A stretch of 64,000 nucleotides of DNA from Bradyrhizobium sp. 141 (lineage in GTDB: Bacteria; Pseudomonadota; Alphaproteobacteria; Rhizobiales; Xanthobacteraceae), in the NCBI RefSeq assembly GCF_023074055.1, contig NZ_JADPKR010000108.1, positions 372,001 to 436,000 of the forward strand. The letters are read 5' to 3'. The notes beneath the pieces were generated by a model. It made no database searches, was not told where the DNA came from, and worked only from the letters and a program-made list of their open reading frames with translations. The translations under genes were made by a program, and so were the position numbers. Positions 52,294 to 60,651 of the stretch are shown here, one piece after another; position 1 is the stretch's first letter, and each line of letters starts with the position of its first letter.

Positions 52294-52779
52294 ATGGCAA
52301 AAATCTCCCTCATCGTGAACGGCAATCCAGTCACGGCCAACGTCGATCCCCGCATCCTGCTGGTGCAGTTCCTGCGCGAGAATCTGCACCTGACCGGCAC
52401 CCATGTCGGCTGCGACACCTCGCAGTGCGGCGCCTGTGTCGTGCATCTTGACGGCAAGGCCGTGAAGTCCTGCACCACGCTGGCGGTGATGGCTGACGGC
52501 CACGAGGTCAAGACGATCGAGGGGCTGGCCGCAGACGGCGCGCCGCTGCATCCGATGCAGGAGGCCTTCCGCGAGCACCATGGTTTGCAATGCGGCTTCT
52601 GCACGCCGGGCATGATCATGACCGCGATCGACATCGTGCAACGCAAGGGCAACGAACTCGACGACCACACCATCCGCGAGGAGCTGGAAGGCAATCTCTG
52701 CCGCTGCACCGGCTACCAGAACATCGTCGCCTCGATCTCCGCCGGCGCCAAGGCGATGGCGAAATCCGACCTCGCGTAA
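52294..52779 (+). CDS. coxS: Xanthine-oxidase-family [2Fe-2S] small subunit (CoxS)
   Basis: A 161-residue iron-sulfur subunit with two clusters. The plant-type cluster uses Cys40, 45, 48 and 60 (HVGCDTSQCGACVV, KSC). The second uses Cys100, 103, 135 and 137 (LQCGFCTPGM, LCRCTGY). It transfers electrons from the molybdenum site to FAD. ATG 52294 follows an AGAGAG ribosome site, and coxM starts 27 bp after the stop. Confidence 0.93.
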   Translation: MAKISLIVNGNPVTANVDPRILLVQFLRENLHLTGTHVGCDTSQCGACVVHLDGKAVKSCTTLAVMADGHEVKTIEGLAADGAPLHPMQEAFREHHGLQCGFCTPGMIMTAIDIVQRKGNELDDHTIREELEGNLCRCTGYQNIVASISAGAKAMAKSDLA

Positions 52780-52806
52780 CGCGCATCCCGCGATCAGGAC
52801 ATTCAG

Positions 52807-53613
52807 ATGTACGAATTCAAATATCATCGCCCCGGGACCGTTCGGCAGGCCGCCAACCTCCTGGTGAAGAACGAAGACGCCAAGGTGATCGCCGGCGGCC
52901 ACACGCTGATTCCCGTCATGAAGCAGCGCCTCGCCAGCCCCCCGCATCTGGTCGACCTCTCCCATATCGAGGGGCTCAACACGATCGAGATGAAGGGCCG
53001 CTCGCTGGTGATCGGCGCCACCGCCAGGCACGCCGAGGTCGCCAGCTCCGCCATCGTCGGTGAAGCGATCCCGGCGCTCGCGAATCTTGCCGGCGGAATC
53101 GGCGACCCCGCCGTGCGTCACAAGGGCACGATCGGCGGCTCGCTCGCCAACAACGACCCGACCGCGGACTATCCGGCCGCGGTGCTCGCGCTGGGCGCGA
53201 CCATCGTCACCAACAAGCGCCGCCTCAAGGCCGAGGAGTATTTCCAGGGCCTGTTCACGACGGCGCTGGAAGCCGACGAGATCATCACCAAGGTGATGTT
53301 CCCGCTGCCGAAAAAGGCGGCCTACATCAAATTCCGCAACCAGGCCTCGCGCTATGCGCTGGTCGGCGTGTTCGTGGCACGGCGTCCCTCCGATGTGCGG
53401 GTTGCCGTGACCGGCGCCGGCTCCGAAGGTGTGTTCCGCGTCAGCGCATTCGAGGAGGCCCTCAAGAAGCGCTTCGCCGCGAAGGCACTTGACGGCATCG
53501 AGGTGCCGGCCGAAGGCCTCAACAGCGACATCCACGGCAGCGCCGAGTACCGCGCGCATCTTCTCGGGGTGCTGACGCGCCGCGCCGTCGATGCCGCCAA
53601 CGCCAAGGAGTGA
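52807..53613 (+). CDS. coxM: Xanthine-oxidase-family FAD subunit (CoxM)
   Basis: A 268-residue FAD-binding subunit. The flavin pyrophosphate motifs are AGGHTLIP (29-36) and TIGGSLANNDPTAD (108-121). It ends with the CO-dehydrogenase-flavoprotein C-terminal domain (YRAHLLGVLTRRAVDAA). It would accept electrons from CoxS. Spacing to coxS is 27 bp; the Mo-binding CoxL gene is not between them nor anywhere else in this window. Confidence 0.93.
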   Translation: MYEFKYHRPGTVRQAANLLVKNEDAKVIAGGHTLIPVMKQRLASPPHLVDLSHIEGLNTIEMKGRSLVIGATARHAEVASSAIVGEAIPALANLAGGIGDPAVRHKGTIGGSLANNDPTADYPAAVLALGATIVTNKRRLKAEEYFQGLFTTALEADEIITKVMFPLPKKAAYIKFRNQASRYALVGVFVARRPSDVRVAVTGAGSEGVFRVSAFEEALKKRFAAKALDGIEVPAEGLNSDIHGSAEYRAHLLGVLTRRAVDAANAKE

Positions 53614-53675
53614 GGTGATCTCACGCCTCGGCCCAAACTTGTCCCCGGTGAGGGCGTAGCGAGACTGGCTTTTTC

Positions 53676-54596
53676 ATGACTTCAGCGGCCAATTCTTCCG
53701 GTGCTTTGCCGGCATCGGTCGATGCGATGCTCGAACTCCTGACATCGCGCGGCTACCTCGCGGAGCGATCGCTGGCGACGGTGACGTACCTCTCGCTGCG
53801 CATGGGCCGGCCGCTGTTCCTGGAAGGCGAGGCCGGCGTCGGCAAGACCGAGATTGCAAAGGTCTTGTCGGCCGCGCTGGGGCGGAAGCTGATCCGCCTG
53901 CAGTGCTACGAAGGCCTCGACGTCTCCTCCGCGGTCTATGAGTGGAATAGCGCCGCGCAGATGATCGCAATCCGGATGGCGGAAGCCGCCGGCGACACCG
54001 ATCGCGACCAGCTCTCGAGCGACATCTTTGCCGACCGCTACATGATCAAGCGGCCGCTGCTGCAGGCGCTGGAGCCTGATGTGGCCGGACCACCGGTGCT
54101 CTTGATCGACGAGCTCGATCGCGCCGACGAGGCGTTCGAGGCGTACCTGCTCGAAATCCTCAGCGACTTCCAGGTGACGATCCCCGAGTTCGGCACCGTG
54201 AAGGCGCCGAGCCCGCCGATCGTCATCATCACCTCCAACCGCACCCGTGAGATCCACGACGCGCTGAAGCGGCGCTGTCTGTATCACTGGGTCGATTATC
54301 CCGCCGCTGAGCGCGAGCTCGCCATCGTGAAGTCGCGCGTGCCCGGCATCTCCGCGAAGCTGTCGCAGCAGGTCGTGCGCTTCGTCCAGGCACTGCGCAA
54401 CCAGGACTTCTACAAGTCGCCGGGCGTCGCCGAGACCATTGACTGGGCCACCGCTTTGTCCGAGCTCGACGCCCGCTCGCTGACCCCGCAAGTGGTCGGC
54501 GACACGCTGGGCGCGCTGCTCAAGTATCAGGACGACATCACCCGGATGCAGGGCGACACCCTGCAGAAGGTGCTGAAGGAAGCGACGAGCGAGTAG
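53676..54596 (+). CDS. coxD: MoxR-type AAA ATPase (CoxD)
   Basis: A 306-residue MoxR AAA+ ATPase. Walker A GEAGVGKTE (51-59), Walker B LLIDELDRAD, sensor-1 IIITSNRTREI, and RRCLYHWVDYP. In Oligotropha CoxD assists maturation of the CuSMo active site. It follows coxM by 62 bp. No truncation seen. Confidence 0.93.
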   Translation: MTSAANSSGALPASVDAMLELLTSRGYLAERSLATVTYLSLRMGRPLFLEGEAGVGKTEIAKVLSAALGRKLIRLQCYEGLDVSSAVYEWNSAAQMIAIRMAEAAGDTDRDQLSSDIFADRYMIKRPLLQALEPDVAGPPVLLIDELDRADEAFEAYLLEILSDFQVTIPEFGTVKAPSPPIVIITSNRTREIHDALKRRCLYHWVDYPAAERELAIVKSRVPGISAKLSQQVVRFVQALRNQDFYKSPGVAETIDWATALSELDARSLTPQVVGDTLGALLKYQDDITRMQGDTLQKVLKEATSE

Positions 54597-54598
54597 CT

Positions 54599-54704
54599 CG
54601 TCATTCCGGGGCGCGCGTCAGCGCGAACCCGGAATCCATCGGGCTGCAGAGTTGGTGGATGAATGGATTCCGGGCTCGATGCTGCGCATCGCCCCGGAAT
54701 GACG
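54599..54704. repeat. Palindromic repeat inside the cox cluster
   Basis: Perfect 15-bp outer arms CGTCATTCCGGGGCG and CGCCCCGGAATGACG, with inner GGAATCCATC and GATGAATGGATTCC arms. It occupies almost the whole gap between coxD and coxE. No T-run, so it is not a standard terminator. Confidence 0.88.
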
Positions 54705-54721
54705 ACTGAGAGTGCTGAACC

Positions 54722-55924
54722 ATGGCCATCAACCACCTTGCCCCCGAGCAGACCGAGCAGTTCGCCGACAACATCGTCGGTTTCGCCCGCGCGCTGCGTT
54801 CGGCGGGCATGCCGGTGGGCCCAGGCGCCGTCATCGACGCCATGAGCGCGCTCCAGGTGATCGACATCGGCAAGCGCGCCGACGTTTTCACCACGCTGGA
54901 GGCGATCTTCGTCAAGCGCCACGAGCACGCGCTGATCTTCAAGCAGGCCTTTAACCTGTTCTTCCGCGCCTCCGAGGAATGGAAGCACATGCTGGACTCG
55001 GTGCCGCTGCCGGACGAGGCCAAGAAGAAGCCGCAGGCCGGCTCGCGCCGCGTGCAGGAGGCGATGTCGCGGCCGCGCATGACCGAGACGCCGCAGCATC
55101 AGGAGCAGGATCTGCGCCTGTCAGTTTCCGACAAGGAAATCCTTCAGAAGAAGGATTTTGCGCAGATGAGCGCCGCCGAGATCACCGAGGCGCTGCGTGC
55201 CGTCGAGCGGATGCACCTGCCGCAGGCCGAGCTCCTGACGCGCCGGCACCGGCCTGATCCACACGGGCTTCGTCTCGATCTGCGCCGCACGCTGCGTGCA
55301 TCCTTGCGCACCGGCGGCGACATCATCGACATCCATCGGCTCGGGCGGATCGAGAAGCCGGCGCCGATCGTGGCGCTGCTCGACATCTCGGGCTCGATGA
55401 ACGAATACACCCGCCTGTTCCTGCATTTCCTCCATGCCATCGGCGATGCGCGCAAACGCGTCTCGGTGTTCCTGTTCGGCACCCGTCTCACCAACGTCAC
55501 CCGCGCGCTGCGCCAGCGCGATCCCGACGAGGCGCTGGCGAGTTGCTCGGCCTCCGTCGAGGACTGGGCCGGCGGCACGCGGATCTCCGCCTCGCTGCAC
55601 AACTTCAACAAATTGTGGGCGCGGCGCGTGCTGAGCCAGGGCGCCATCGTGCTGCTGATCTCGGACGGACTGGAACGGGAGGCGGATTCCAGGCTTGCCT
55701 TCGAGATGGACCGGCTGCACCGCTCGTGCCGGCGCCTGATCTGGCTCAACCCGCTATTGCGGTTCGGCGGCTTCGAGGCCAAGGCGCAGGGCATCAAAAT
55801 GATGCTGCCGCACGTTGACGAATTCCGCCCGGTACATAATTTGAGTTCGATCCAGGAGTTGATCACGACGCTCTCCCGGCCGCTGCCGCCGCATCACCGC
55901 AGCCTGATCCGCTCCGCAGCTTGA
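54722..55924 (+). CDS. coxE: von Willebrand factor A domain protein (CoxE)
   Basis: A 400-residue protein with a VWA metal-ion-dependent adhesion domain at about 215-395: MIDAS D221-x-S-x-S in LLDISGSMNEY. The N-terminal half is helical with HEHALIFKQAFNLFF. CoxE works with MoxR ATPase CoxD to mature the CO dehydrogenase cofactor. It is separated from coxD by a palindromic repeat, which may affect transcript stability. Confidence 0.92.
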   Translation: MAINHLAPEQTEQFADNIVGFARALRSAGMPVGPGAVIDAMSALQVIDIGKRADVFTTLEAIFVKRHEHALIFKQAFNLFFRASEEWKHMLDSVPLPDEAKKKPQAGSRRVQEAMSRPRMTETPQHQEQDLRLSVSDKEILQKKDFAQMSAAEITEALRAVERMHLPQAELLTRRHRPDPHGLRLDLRRTLRASLRTGGDIIDIHRLGRIEKPAPIVALLDISGSMNEYTRLFLHFLHAIGDARKRVSVFLFGTRLTNVTRALRQRDPDEALASCSASVEDWAGGTRISASLHNFNKLWARRVLSQGAIVLLISDGLEREADSRLAFEMDRLHRSCRRLIWLNPLLRFGGFEAKAQGIKMMLPHVDEFRPVHNLSSIQELITTLSRPLPPHHRSLIRSAA

Positions 55925-55934
55925 GAGGCACCCC

Positions 55935-56258
55935 ATGCTCGATCGCGACGAGGATATCCTGAAGGCGGCGGAGGACTGGCAGAAGGCCGGCCGTGGCGTC
56001 GCGCTGGCGACGGTGGTGGAGACCTGGGGCTCGGCACCGCGCCCGGCGGGCTCGAGCCTCGTCATCAACGACGAGGGCACTTTCCTGGGCTCGGTCTCCG
56101 GCGGCTGCGTCGAGGGCGCCGTGGTCACCGAGGCCATGGATGTGATCCAGAGCGGCAAGCCGCGCATGCTTGAGTTCGGCGTGGCGGACGAGACCGCCTG
56201 GAATGTCGGGCTGTCCTGCGGCGGCACCATCCGCGTCTTCGTCGAGAAGGTCGCCTAG
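55935..56258 (+). CDS. XdhC/CoxI-family protein, N-terminal half
   Basis: A 107-residue protein equal to the N-terminal XdhC_CoxI domain. Seen are ATVVETWGSAPRPAGSSLVI, GSVSGGCVEGAVV and SCGGTIRVFVEKV, with the conserved Cys. The Rossmann half is encoded by the next gene, 2 bp downstream, so the pair together forms a complete XdhC equivalent. Its role is loading or modifying molybdenum cofactor. Confidence 0.88.
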   Translation: MLDRDEDILKAAEDWQKAGRGVALATVVETWGSAPRPAGSSLVINDEGTFLGSVSGGCVEGAVVTEAMDVIQSGKPRMLEFGVADETAWNVGLSCGGTIRVFVEKVA

Positions 56259-56260
56259 CC

Positions 56261-56962
56261 GTGAAGCTCGAGATCCTGCACGAACTCAACGCCGAGCGGG
56301 CCGCGCGCCGGCCGGCGATCCTGGTAACGGACACCGAGAGCGGCGAGCAGCGCCTCGTGAAGGCTGCGGCTTTTTCCAAGGACCCTCTGCGTGCCGAGCT
56401 TGAAAAACAGCTTCGGACGGGCAAGAGCGCCAGTGTCGAAGCCGGCGGCAAAAAGCTGTTCCTCAACGTCTACGCCCCGACCGCAAAGCTCGTCATCGTC
56501 GGCGCGGTCCATATCAGCCAGGCCTTGGCGCCGCTGGCGCGCTCGCTCGGCTACGACGTCACCGTAGTCGATCCGCGCACGGCGTTCGCCAGCCCCGAGC
56601 GCTTTCCCGACGTTCCGCTGGTCGCCGAATGGCCGGACACCGCGCTGCCGCCGCTCAATGTCGATGCCTACACGGCCTTCGTCGCGGTGACGCACGATCC
56701 GAAGATCGACGACCCCGCGCTGCTGCACGCCTTCGAGCGCAATTGCTTCTATATCGGCGCGCTCGGGTCCCGGAAAACGCACGCCAAGCGCGGCGACCGG
56801 CTGCGGGCGCAGGGCGCGAAGGAGAGCGACATCGCGCGCATCCACGCGCCCATCGGGCTTGCGATCGGCGCGGTCTCTCCGTCCGAGATCGCGGTGGCGA
56901 TCATGGCCGAGATCACGGCCGTGCTTCGGCTCCCTCCCAAAGAAAAAGAAGAAGCGGCATGA
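56261..56962 (+). CDS. XdhC/CoxI-family protein, Rossmann half
   Basis: A 233-residue protein with the XdhC Rossmann domain: KLVIVGAVHISQALAPLARS (about 75-94), VVDPRTAFASPERFP, VAVTHDPKIDDPALL and YIGALGSRKTHAKR. The first 70 residues are a short helical extension. GTG 56261 starts 2 bp after the companion gene and its TGA overlaps the next ATG (ATGA). Likely acts with its upstream partner in cofactor maturation. Confidence 0.88.
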   Translation: MKLEILHELNAERAARRPAILVTDTESGEQRLVKAAAFSKDPLRAELEKQLRTGKSASVEAGGKKLFLNVYAPTAKLVIVGAVHISQALAPLARSLGYDVTVVDPRTAFASPERFPDVPLVAEWPDTALPPLNVDAYTAFVAVTHDPKIDDPALLHAFERNCFYIGALGSRKTHAKRGDRLRAQGAKESDIARIHAPIGLAIGAVSPSEIAVAIMAEITAVLRLPPKEKEEAA

Positions 56963-58563
56963 AATTTGGCCCGGCGAGTCCCAGGGATGCGATCGGCGGG
57001 GTGACCGTCCACACCCTGCGCCAGGGACCGCTGGTGCTGAAGAAGGGCACGACGATCGGCCCCGCCGAGGTCGAGGCTCTCGAGCGTGCCGGCATCAAGG
57101 ACATCGTCGTGGTGCGTATGGAGGCGGGCGACGTCTCCGAGGACGTTGCGGCTGCCAGCATCGCGCTTGCCGTCGGCGGCGAGGGCATCCATGTCGAGCG
57201 TGCCTTCACCGGCCGCGCCAATCTGTTCGCCGCGCGCCCGGGCGTGCTGGTGATCGACCGCGCCGCGGTCGAACGCATCAACAACATCGACGAGGCCATC
57301 ACCTTTGCGACGCTCTCGGCCTACAAGCCGGTGGTCGAGGGCGAGATGGTCGGCACCGTCAAGATCATCCCGTTCGGCGTCGAAGGCAATTTACGCGATG
57401 CCGCGGTGAAGGCCGCCGGCAAGGACGTGCTGAAGATCGCGCCTTATGTGATCCAGCGCGTCGGCGTGGTCTCGACCCTGCTGCCGGGCCTGTCCTCCAA
57501 GGTGATCGATAAGACGCTGCGGGTCACGGCCGAGCGGCTCGCGCCGGCCGGCGCCAGCATCATTGCCGAACGTCGGGTCCAGCACGACGAACAGGCGCTG
57601 TCGGCGGCGATCAAGGAATTGCTCGCGCTCGGCGCCGAGCTCGTCATCGTGTTCGGAGCGTCTGCGATCGCCGATCGCCGCGACGTAATCCCGGCAGCCG
57701 TCACCGGCATCGGCGGCGAGATCGAGCACTTCGGCATGCCGGTTGATCCCGGCAATCTGCTGCTGATTGCCCGCGCCGGCAATGTGCCGGTGCTGGGCGC
57801 GCCGGGCTGTGCGCGCTCGCCGGTCGAGAACGGCTTTGACTGGGTCTTGATGCGGCTTCTCGCCGGCATCAAGGTGACGCGTTCCGAGCTGATGGGCATG
57901 GGCGTCGGCGGCCTCCTGATGGAGATCGTCACGCGGCCGCAGCCGCGCGCCAAGCCCGAGACCGAGGGCAACAGCCAGGTCGCCGCCATCGTGCTTGCGG
58001 CGGGACGCTCGACCCGGATGGGCGGGCCAAACAAGCTGCTCGCCGAACTCGACGGCAAGAAGCTGGTGCGCCTCGCCGCCGAGCAGGCGCTGGCCTCGAA
58101 GGCGTCCGAGGTGATTGTCGTCACCGGCCATCAGGCCGAGCTGGTCGAGCAGGCGCTGCAAGGCCTGAAGGTGAAGTTCGTCCGCAATCCCGATTTTGCC
58201 GGCGGCATCGCAAGCTCGGTCAAGGCGGGCATCGCCGCCGTGCCTGAGGCTTGCGACGGCGCCGTTGTCTGCCTCGGCGACATGCCGCTGATCGATGCCG
58301 GCCTGATCGACCGCCTCATTGACGGCTTTGCGCCGGACCGCGGCAACCTCATCGTCGTGCCCGTCAGCGAAGGCCGCCGCGGCAATCCCGTGCTGTGGTC
58401 GCGCCGCTTCTTCAAGGAGTTGATGACACTCGACGGTGATATCGGCGCGCGGCACTTGATCGCCAAGCACACGGAGGCGGTCGCCGAAGTACCGGTGGAT
58501 GGCGAGAGCACCTTCCTCGACATCGACACGCCGCAGGCGCTGGAAGCGGCAAGGCGCGGATGA
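56959..58563 (+). CDS. MoeA-like / MobA-like (NTP transferase) fusion for molybdenum cofactor
   Basis: A 534-residue fusion. Residues about 1-330 resemble a molybdopterin-binding MoCF/MoeA-type domain (VGVVSTLLPGLSSKVIDKTL near 168-187, VIVFGASAIADRRDVIPAAV). Residues 341-534 are a MobA/MocA nucleotidyltransferase: VAAIVLAAGRSTRMGGPNKL, VCLGDMPLID and RRGNPVLW. The architecture suits sulfur or cytidylyl modification of molybdopterin for a xanthine-oxidase-family enzyme. Last gene of the cluster, ATG overlapping the XdhC stop. Confidence 0.88.
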   Translation: MKFGPASPRDAIGGVTVHTLRQGPLVLKKGTTIGPAEVEALERAGIKDIVVVRMEAGDVSEDVAAASIALAVGGEGIHVERAFTGRANLFAARPGVLVIDRAAVERINNIDEAITFATLSAYKPVVEGEMVGTVKIIPFGVEGNLRDAAVKAAGKDVLKIAPYVIQRVGVVSTLLPGLSSKVIDKTLRVTAERLAPAGASIIAERRVQHDEQALSAAIKELLALGAELVIVFGASAIADRRDVIPAAVTGIGGEIEHFGMPVDPGNLLLIARAGNVPVLGAPGCARSPVENGFDWVLMRLLAGIKVTRSELMGMGVGGLLMEIVTRPQPRAKPETEGNSQVAAIVLAAGRSTRMGGPNKLLAELDGKKLVRLAAEQALASKASEVIVVTGHQAELVEQALQGLKVKFVRNPDFAGGIASSVKAGIAAVPEACDGAVVCLGDMPLIDAGLIDRLIDGFAPDRGNLIVVPVSEGRRGNPVLWSRRFFKELMTLDGDIGARHLIAKHTEAVAEVPVDGESTFLDIDTPQALEAARRG

Positions 58564-58580
58564 AGGTGCGGTAAATAACG

Positions 58581-58679
58581 GTGCCGTAGGGTGGGCAAAG
58601 GCGCATAGCGCCGTGCCCACCATCTCTCGATCGCAACTACGATTCGTGGGCACGCTTCGCTTTGCCCACCCTACGGCAC
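58581..58679. repeat. Palindromic intergenic repeat with perfect 20-bp arms
   Basis: GTGCCGTAGGGTGGGCAAAG at 58581-58600 is the exact reverse complement of the bases at 58660-58679. Inner arms GTGCCCAC and GTGGGCAC pair as well. It lies after the last cox-cluster gene and before the DUF4189 gene. Confidence 0.92.
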
Positions 58680-58772
58680 CTCCCAATCATCCGATTTCAA
58701 CCACCCGTTCACCATCTGGAAACGACCGGCGCTTACAGTCGCCTCCACCTGCCTTGGGGGAGGGGATTTTCC

Positions 58773-59162
58773 ATGGCTTCGAATGTCGTCGCGCGACGTT
58801 GCGCGATGTTTTGCTTTGTCTTGTCAGTTGCCGTCACGGGCGCCCGCTACATCACCGACGCCCACGCCGCGGGTGCCATCGCGGTCGGCAAGTGCGGCGC
58901 CTATGGCCAGGCTTTTGATTACGGCGCCGAGCACGAGGCGCGTGCCGCGGCGCAGAAGCAATGCAAGGGCGATTGCACGACGGTGACGATGAAGCGCGCC
59001 TGCGCTGCGATGTCGGTCGATCTCGCCAATCCCTGCGGCGCCTATGGCTATGCCGTCAAGCCGAAGATATCGGCTTCCCTCAACGCCGCCACGCGCGAGT
59101 GCTACAAATACGGCGGCAAGGAATGCGTGATCCGCGCCTGGGCCTGCGACGCGAAAGGCTAA
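58773..59162 (+). CDS. Exported DUF4189-type Cys-rich protein
   Basis: A 129-residue protein with a signal peptide (cleaved near AHA|AG, residue 33) and the DUF4189 pattern: AVGKCGAYGQAFDYGAEHEA, AAQKQCKGDCTTVTMKRACA and ECYKYGGKECVIRAWACDAK. Eight or so Cys in the mature part suggest disulfides and a periplasmic location. ATG 58773 follows GGGGGAGGGG. Function unknown. Confidence 0.82.
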   Translation: MASNVVARRCAMFCFVLSVAVTGARYITDAHAAGAIAVGKCGAYGQAFDYGAEHEARAAAQKQCKGDCTTVTMKRACAAMSVDLANPCGAYGYAVKPKISASLNAATRECYKYGGKECVIRAWACDAKG

Positions 59163-59227
59163 TTTTTCTTGCTGTCCGTCCGCGGCGATGCGTAGCATCT
59201 CATCAGGAATGACAGTCGAGGAATTGC

Positions 59228-59638
59228 ATGCAGTTCGACACCAAGATCGCAATCGTGATCCGCGCCGATCTTCAGGCCTGGCAGAAGCTCAACGTCGCGT
59301 CCTTTCTCACCAGCGGCATCGCCGCGGCTTTTCCCGAATGCATCGGCGAAGCCTATGAAGACGCCTCGGGCACGACATATCATGCGCTGATCGGCCAGCC
59401 GATCCTGATCTATGGCGCCGACGGTCCGGCGTTGTCGCGCGCGCTGGACCGTACGCTCGCGCGCAACGTCAAGCCGGCGGTCTATACCGAGGATATGTTC
59501 AGCACCACGCACGACGCCGCCAATCGCGAGGCGGTGAGGGCAGTGGCGCGCACGGACCTCAATCTCGTCGGCATCGCCATGCGCGCCGAACGCAAGGTGA
59601 TCGACAAGATCGTTGATGGGCTGAAATTCCATAGCTAG
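59228..59638 (+). CDS. DUF2000 family protein
   Basis: A 136-residue soluble protein matching DUF2000: FDTKIAIVIRADLQAWQKLN, TYHALIGQPILIYGADGPAL and AVYTEDMFSTTHDAANREAV. The fold is peptidyl-tRNA-hydrolase-II-like in related proteins, but the role is unknown. ATG 59228 begins MQFDTK as in the family. A palindromic repeat follows. Confidence 0.85.
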   Translation: MQFDTKIAIVIRADLQAWQKLNVASFLTSGIAAAFPECIGEAYEDASGTTYHALIGQPILIYGADGPALSRALDRTLARNVKPAVYTEDMFSTTHDAANREAVRAVARTDLNLVGIAMRAERKVIDKIVDGLKFHS

Positions 59639-59663
59639 CGAGGGCGCTCGACAGCTTCCACGT

Positions 59664-59750
59664 CGTCATTGCGAGCGCAGCGAAGCAATCCAGAATCTTT
59701 CCGCGGAGGGTTTCTGGATTGCTTCGTCGCAAGTGCTCCTCGCAATGACG
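59664..59750. repeat. Palindromic repeat, CGTCATTGCGAG family, copy 2
   Basis: Intact version of the family: CGTCATTGCGAG (59664-59675) pairs with CTCGCAATGACG (59739-59750), and AGCAATCCAGAA pairs with TTTCTGGATTGCTTC. It lies between convergent DUF2000 and GFA genes. Confidence 0.9.
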
Positions 59751-59760
59751 GAGTGCGTGG

Positions 59761-60174
59761 CTATCCCGCCGGCATGCCTTCGAACTTCGTCAGGCCGGGG
59801 TCGATCTGATCCCAGTCATGACCGCGCGCGGCGAAGGTGACGGCCTGCGGCTTGTAGCGGGCGGGCTCGTCGAGGCTTGCAGCGCGGATCGTGAAGACGT
59901 CGGGCTGCGCTGCGAAGGTCATGTACACAGGCACACCGCATTGCCTGCAGAAGCCGCGCGTCTTCACGTTGCCGCTGTCGGCGACCATGTCCCAATGCTT
60001 CGCCTCTCCGGTGAGCGTGACGCCGGCACGCGCGAACGTCGCGTACGAGCCATGCGCACTGCCGCTTTCGCGTTGGCAGTCCCGGCACTGGCAATGATTG
60101 CTGAACAGGGGTTCGCCGACAATCGAATAGCGGATCGCGCCGCAGGCGCAGCCGCCGGCATAGGGCTTGTCCAT
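59761..60174 (-). CDS. GFA (Gfa-like, zinc-binding) family protein
   Basis: A 137-residue protein with the zinc-binding fold of glutathione-dependent formaldehyde-activating enzyme. Seen are GGCACGAIRYSI, CQCRDCQRESGSAHGSYATF and GFCRQCGVPVYM, the characteristic Cys set. ATG 60174 has AGGA upstream; a GTG one codon earlier overlaps. It lies 12 bp after the SRPBCC gene, probably same operon. Most members have no proven formaldehyde role. Confidence 0.87.
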   Translation of the reverse strand: MDKPYAGGCACGAIRYSIVGEPLFSNHCQCRDCQRESGSAHGSYATFARAGVTLTGEAKHWDMVADSGNVKTRGFCRQCGVPVYMTFAAQPDVFTIRAASLDEPARYKPQAVTFAARGHDWDQIDPGLTKFEGMPAG

Positions 60175-60186
60175 CACGATGCTTCC

Positions 60187-60651
60187 TTATTTGTCTTCGC
60201 CGGAGATGGCATCGAGCCGCTGCAGCACCTTGACCCAACCGTCGCTCATGTTGCGATAAGCGGTGTCGTTCGTCGGCGTCACGAAGCCGGAGTGCACCAC
60301 GCGCACGCGCGTTCCTGCTTCGACCGGCGTGAGCGACCAAGTGACGACGGTGTCGAGCGCTGAACCGTAACCGGTATTGCTCTCGTCGCCCCCCTTCCAG
60401 GCGTAGGCGAAGCGCTGGTTCGGAACGACCTCCAGAACGCGGCAATGGATCGTGCCGTCCCACACGCCGGCCGGATTGGTCTTGAACGTGAAGATGTTGC
60501 CTTCGACGGCCTCGAAACCGGTCGGCGGCATCAGCCAGCGCGCAATGAGTTGGGCGTTGGTCAGTGCCCTCCAGATCGTCGCGACGGCGTGAGGGAAGAC
60601 CTCGTCGAGGACGATGTCTTGAGTTTGGACTTTGGAAGCAACTGCACTCAC
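60187..60651 (-). CDS. SRPBCC (AHSA1-type) family protein
   Basis: A 154-residue Bet v 1/AHSA1-like protein. Seen are VFPHAVATIWRALTNAQLIA, RWLMPPTGFEAVEGNIFTF and AYAWKGGDESNTGY. GTG 60651 overlaps the arsR stop by GTGA. ArsR-SRPBCC pairs of this kind are common in alphaproteobacteria; the protein may bind a hydrophobic ligand. Confidence 0.9.
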   Translation of the reverse strand: MSAVASKVQTQDIVLDEVFPHAVATIWRALTNAQLIARWLMPPTGFEAVEGNIFTFKTNPAGVWDGTIHCRVLEVVPNQRFAYAWKGGDESNTGYGSALDTVVTWSLTPVEAGTRVRVVHSGFVTPTNDTAYRNMSDGWVKVLQRLDAISGEDK

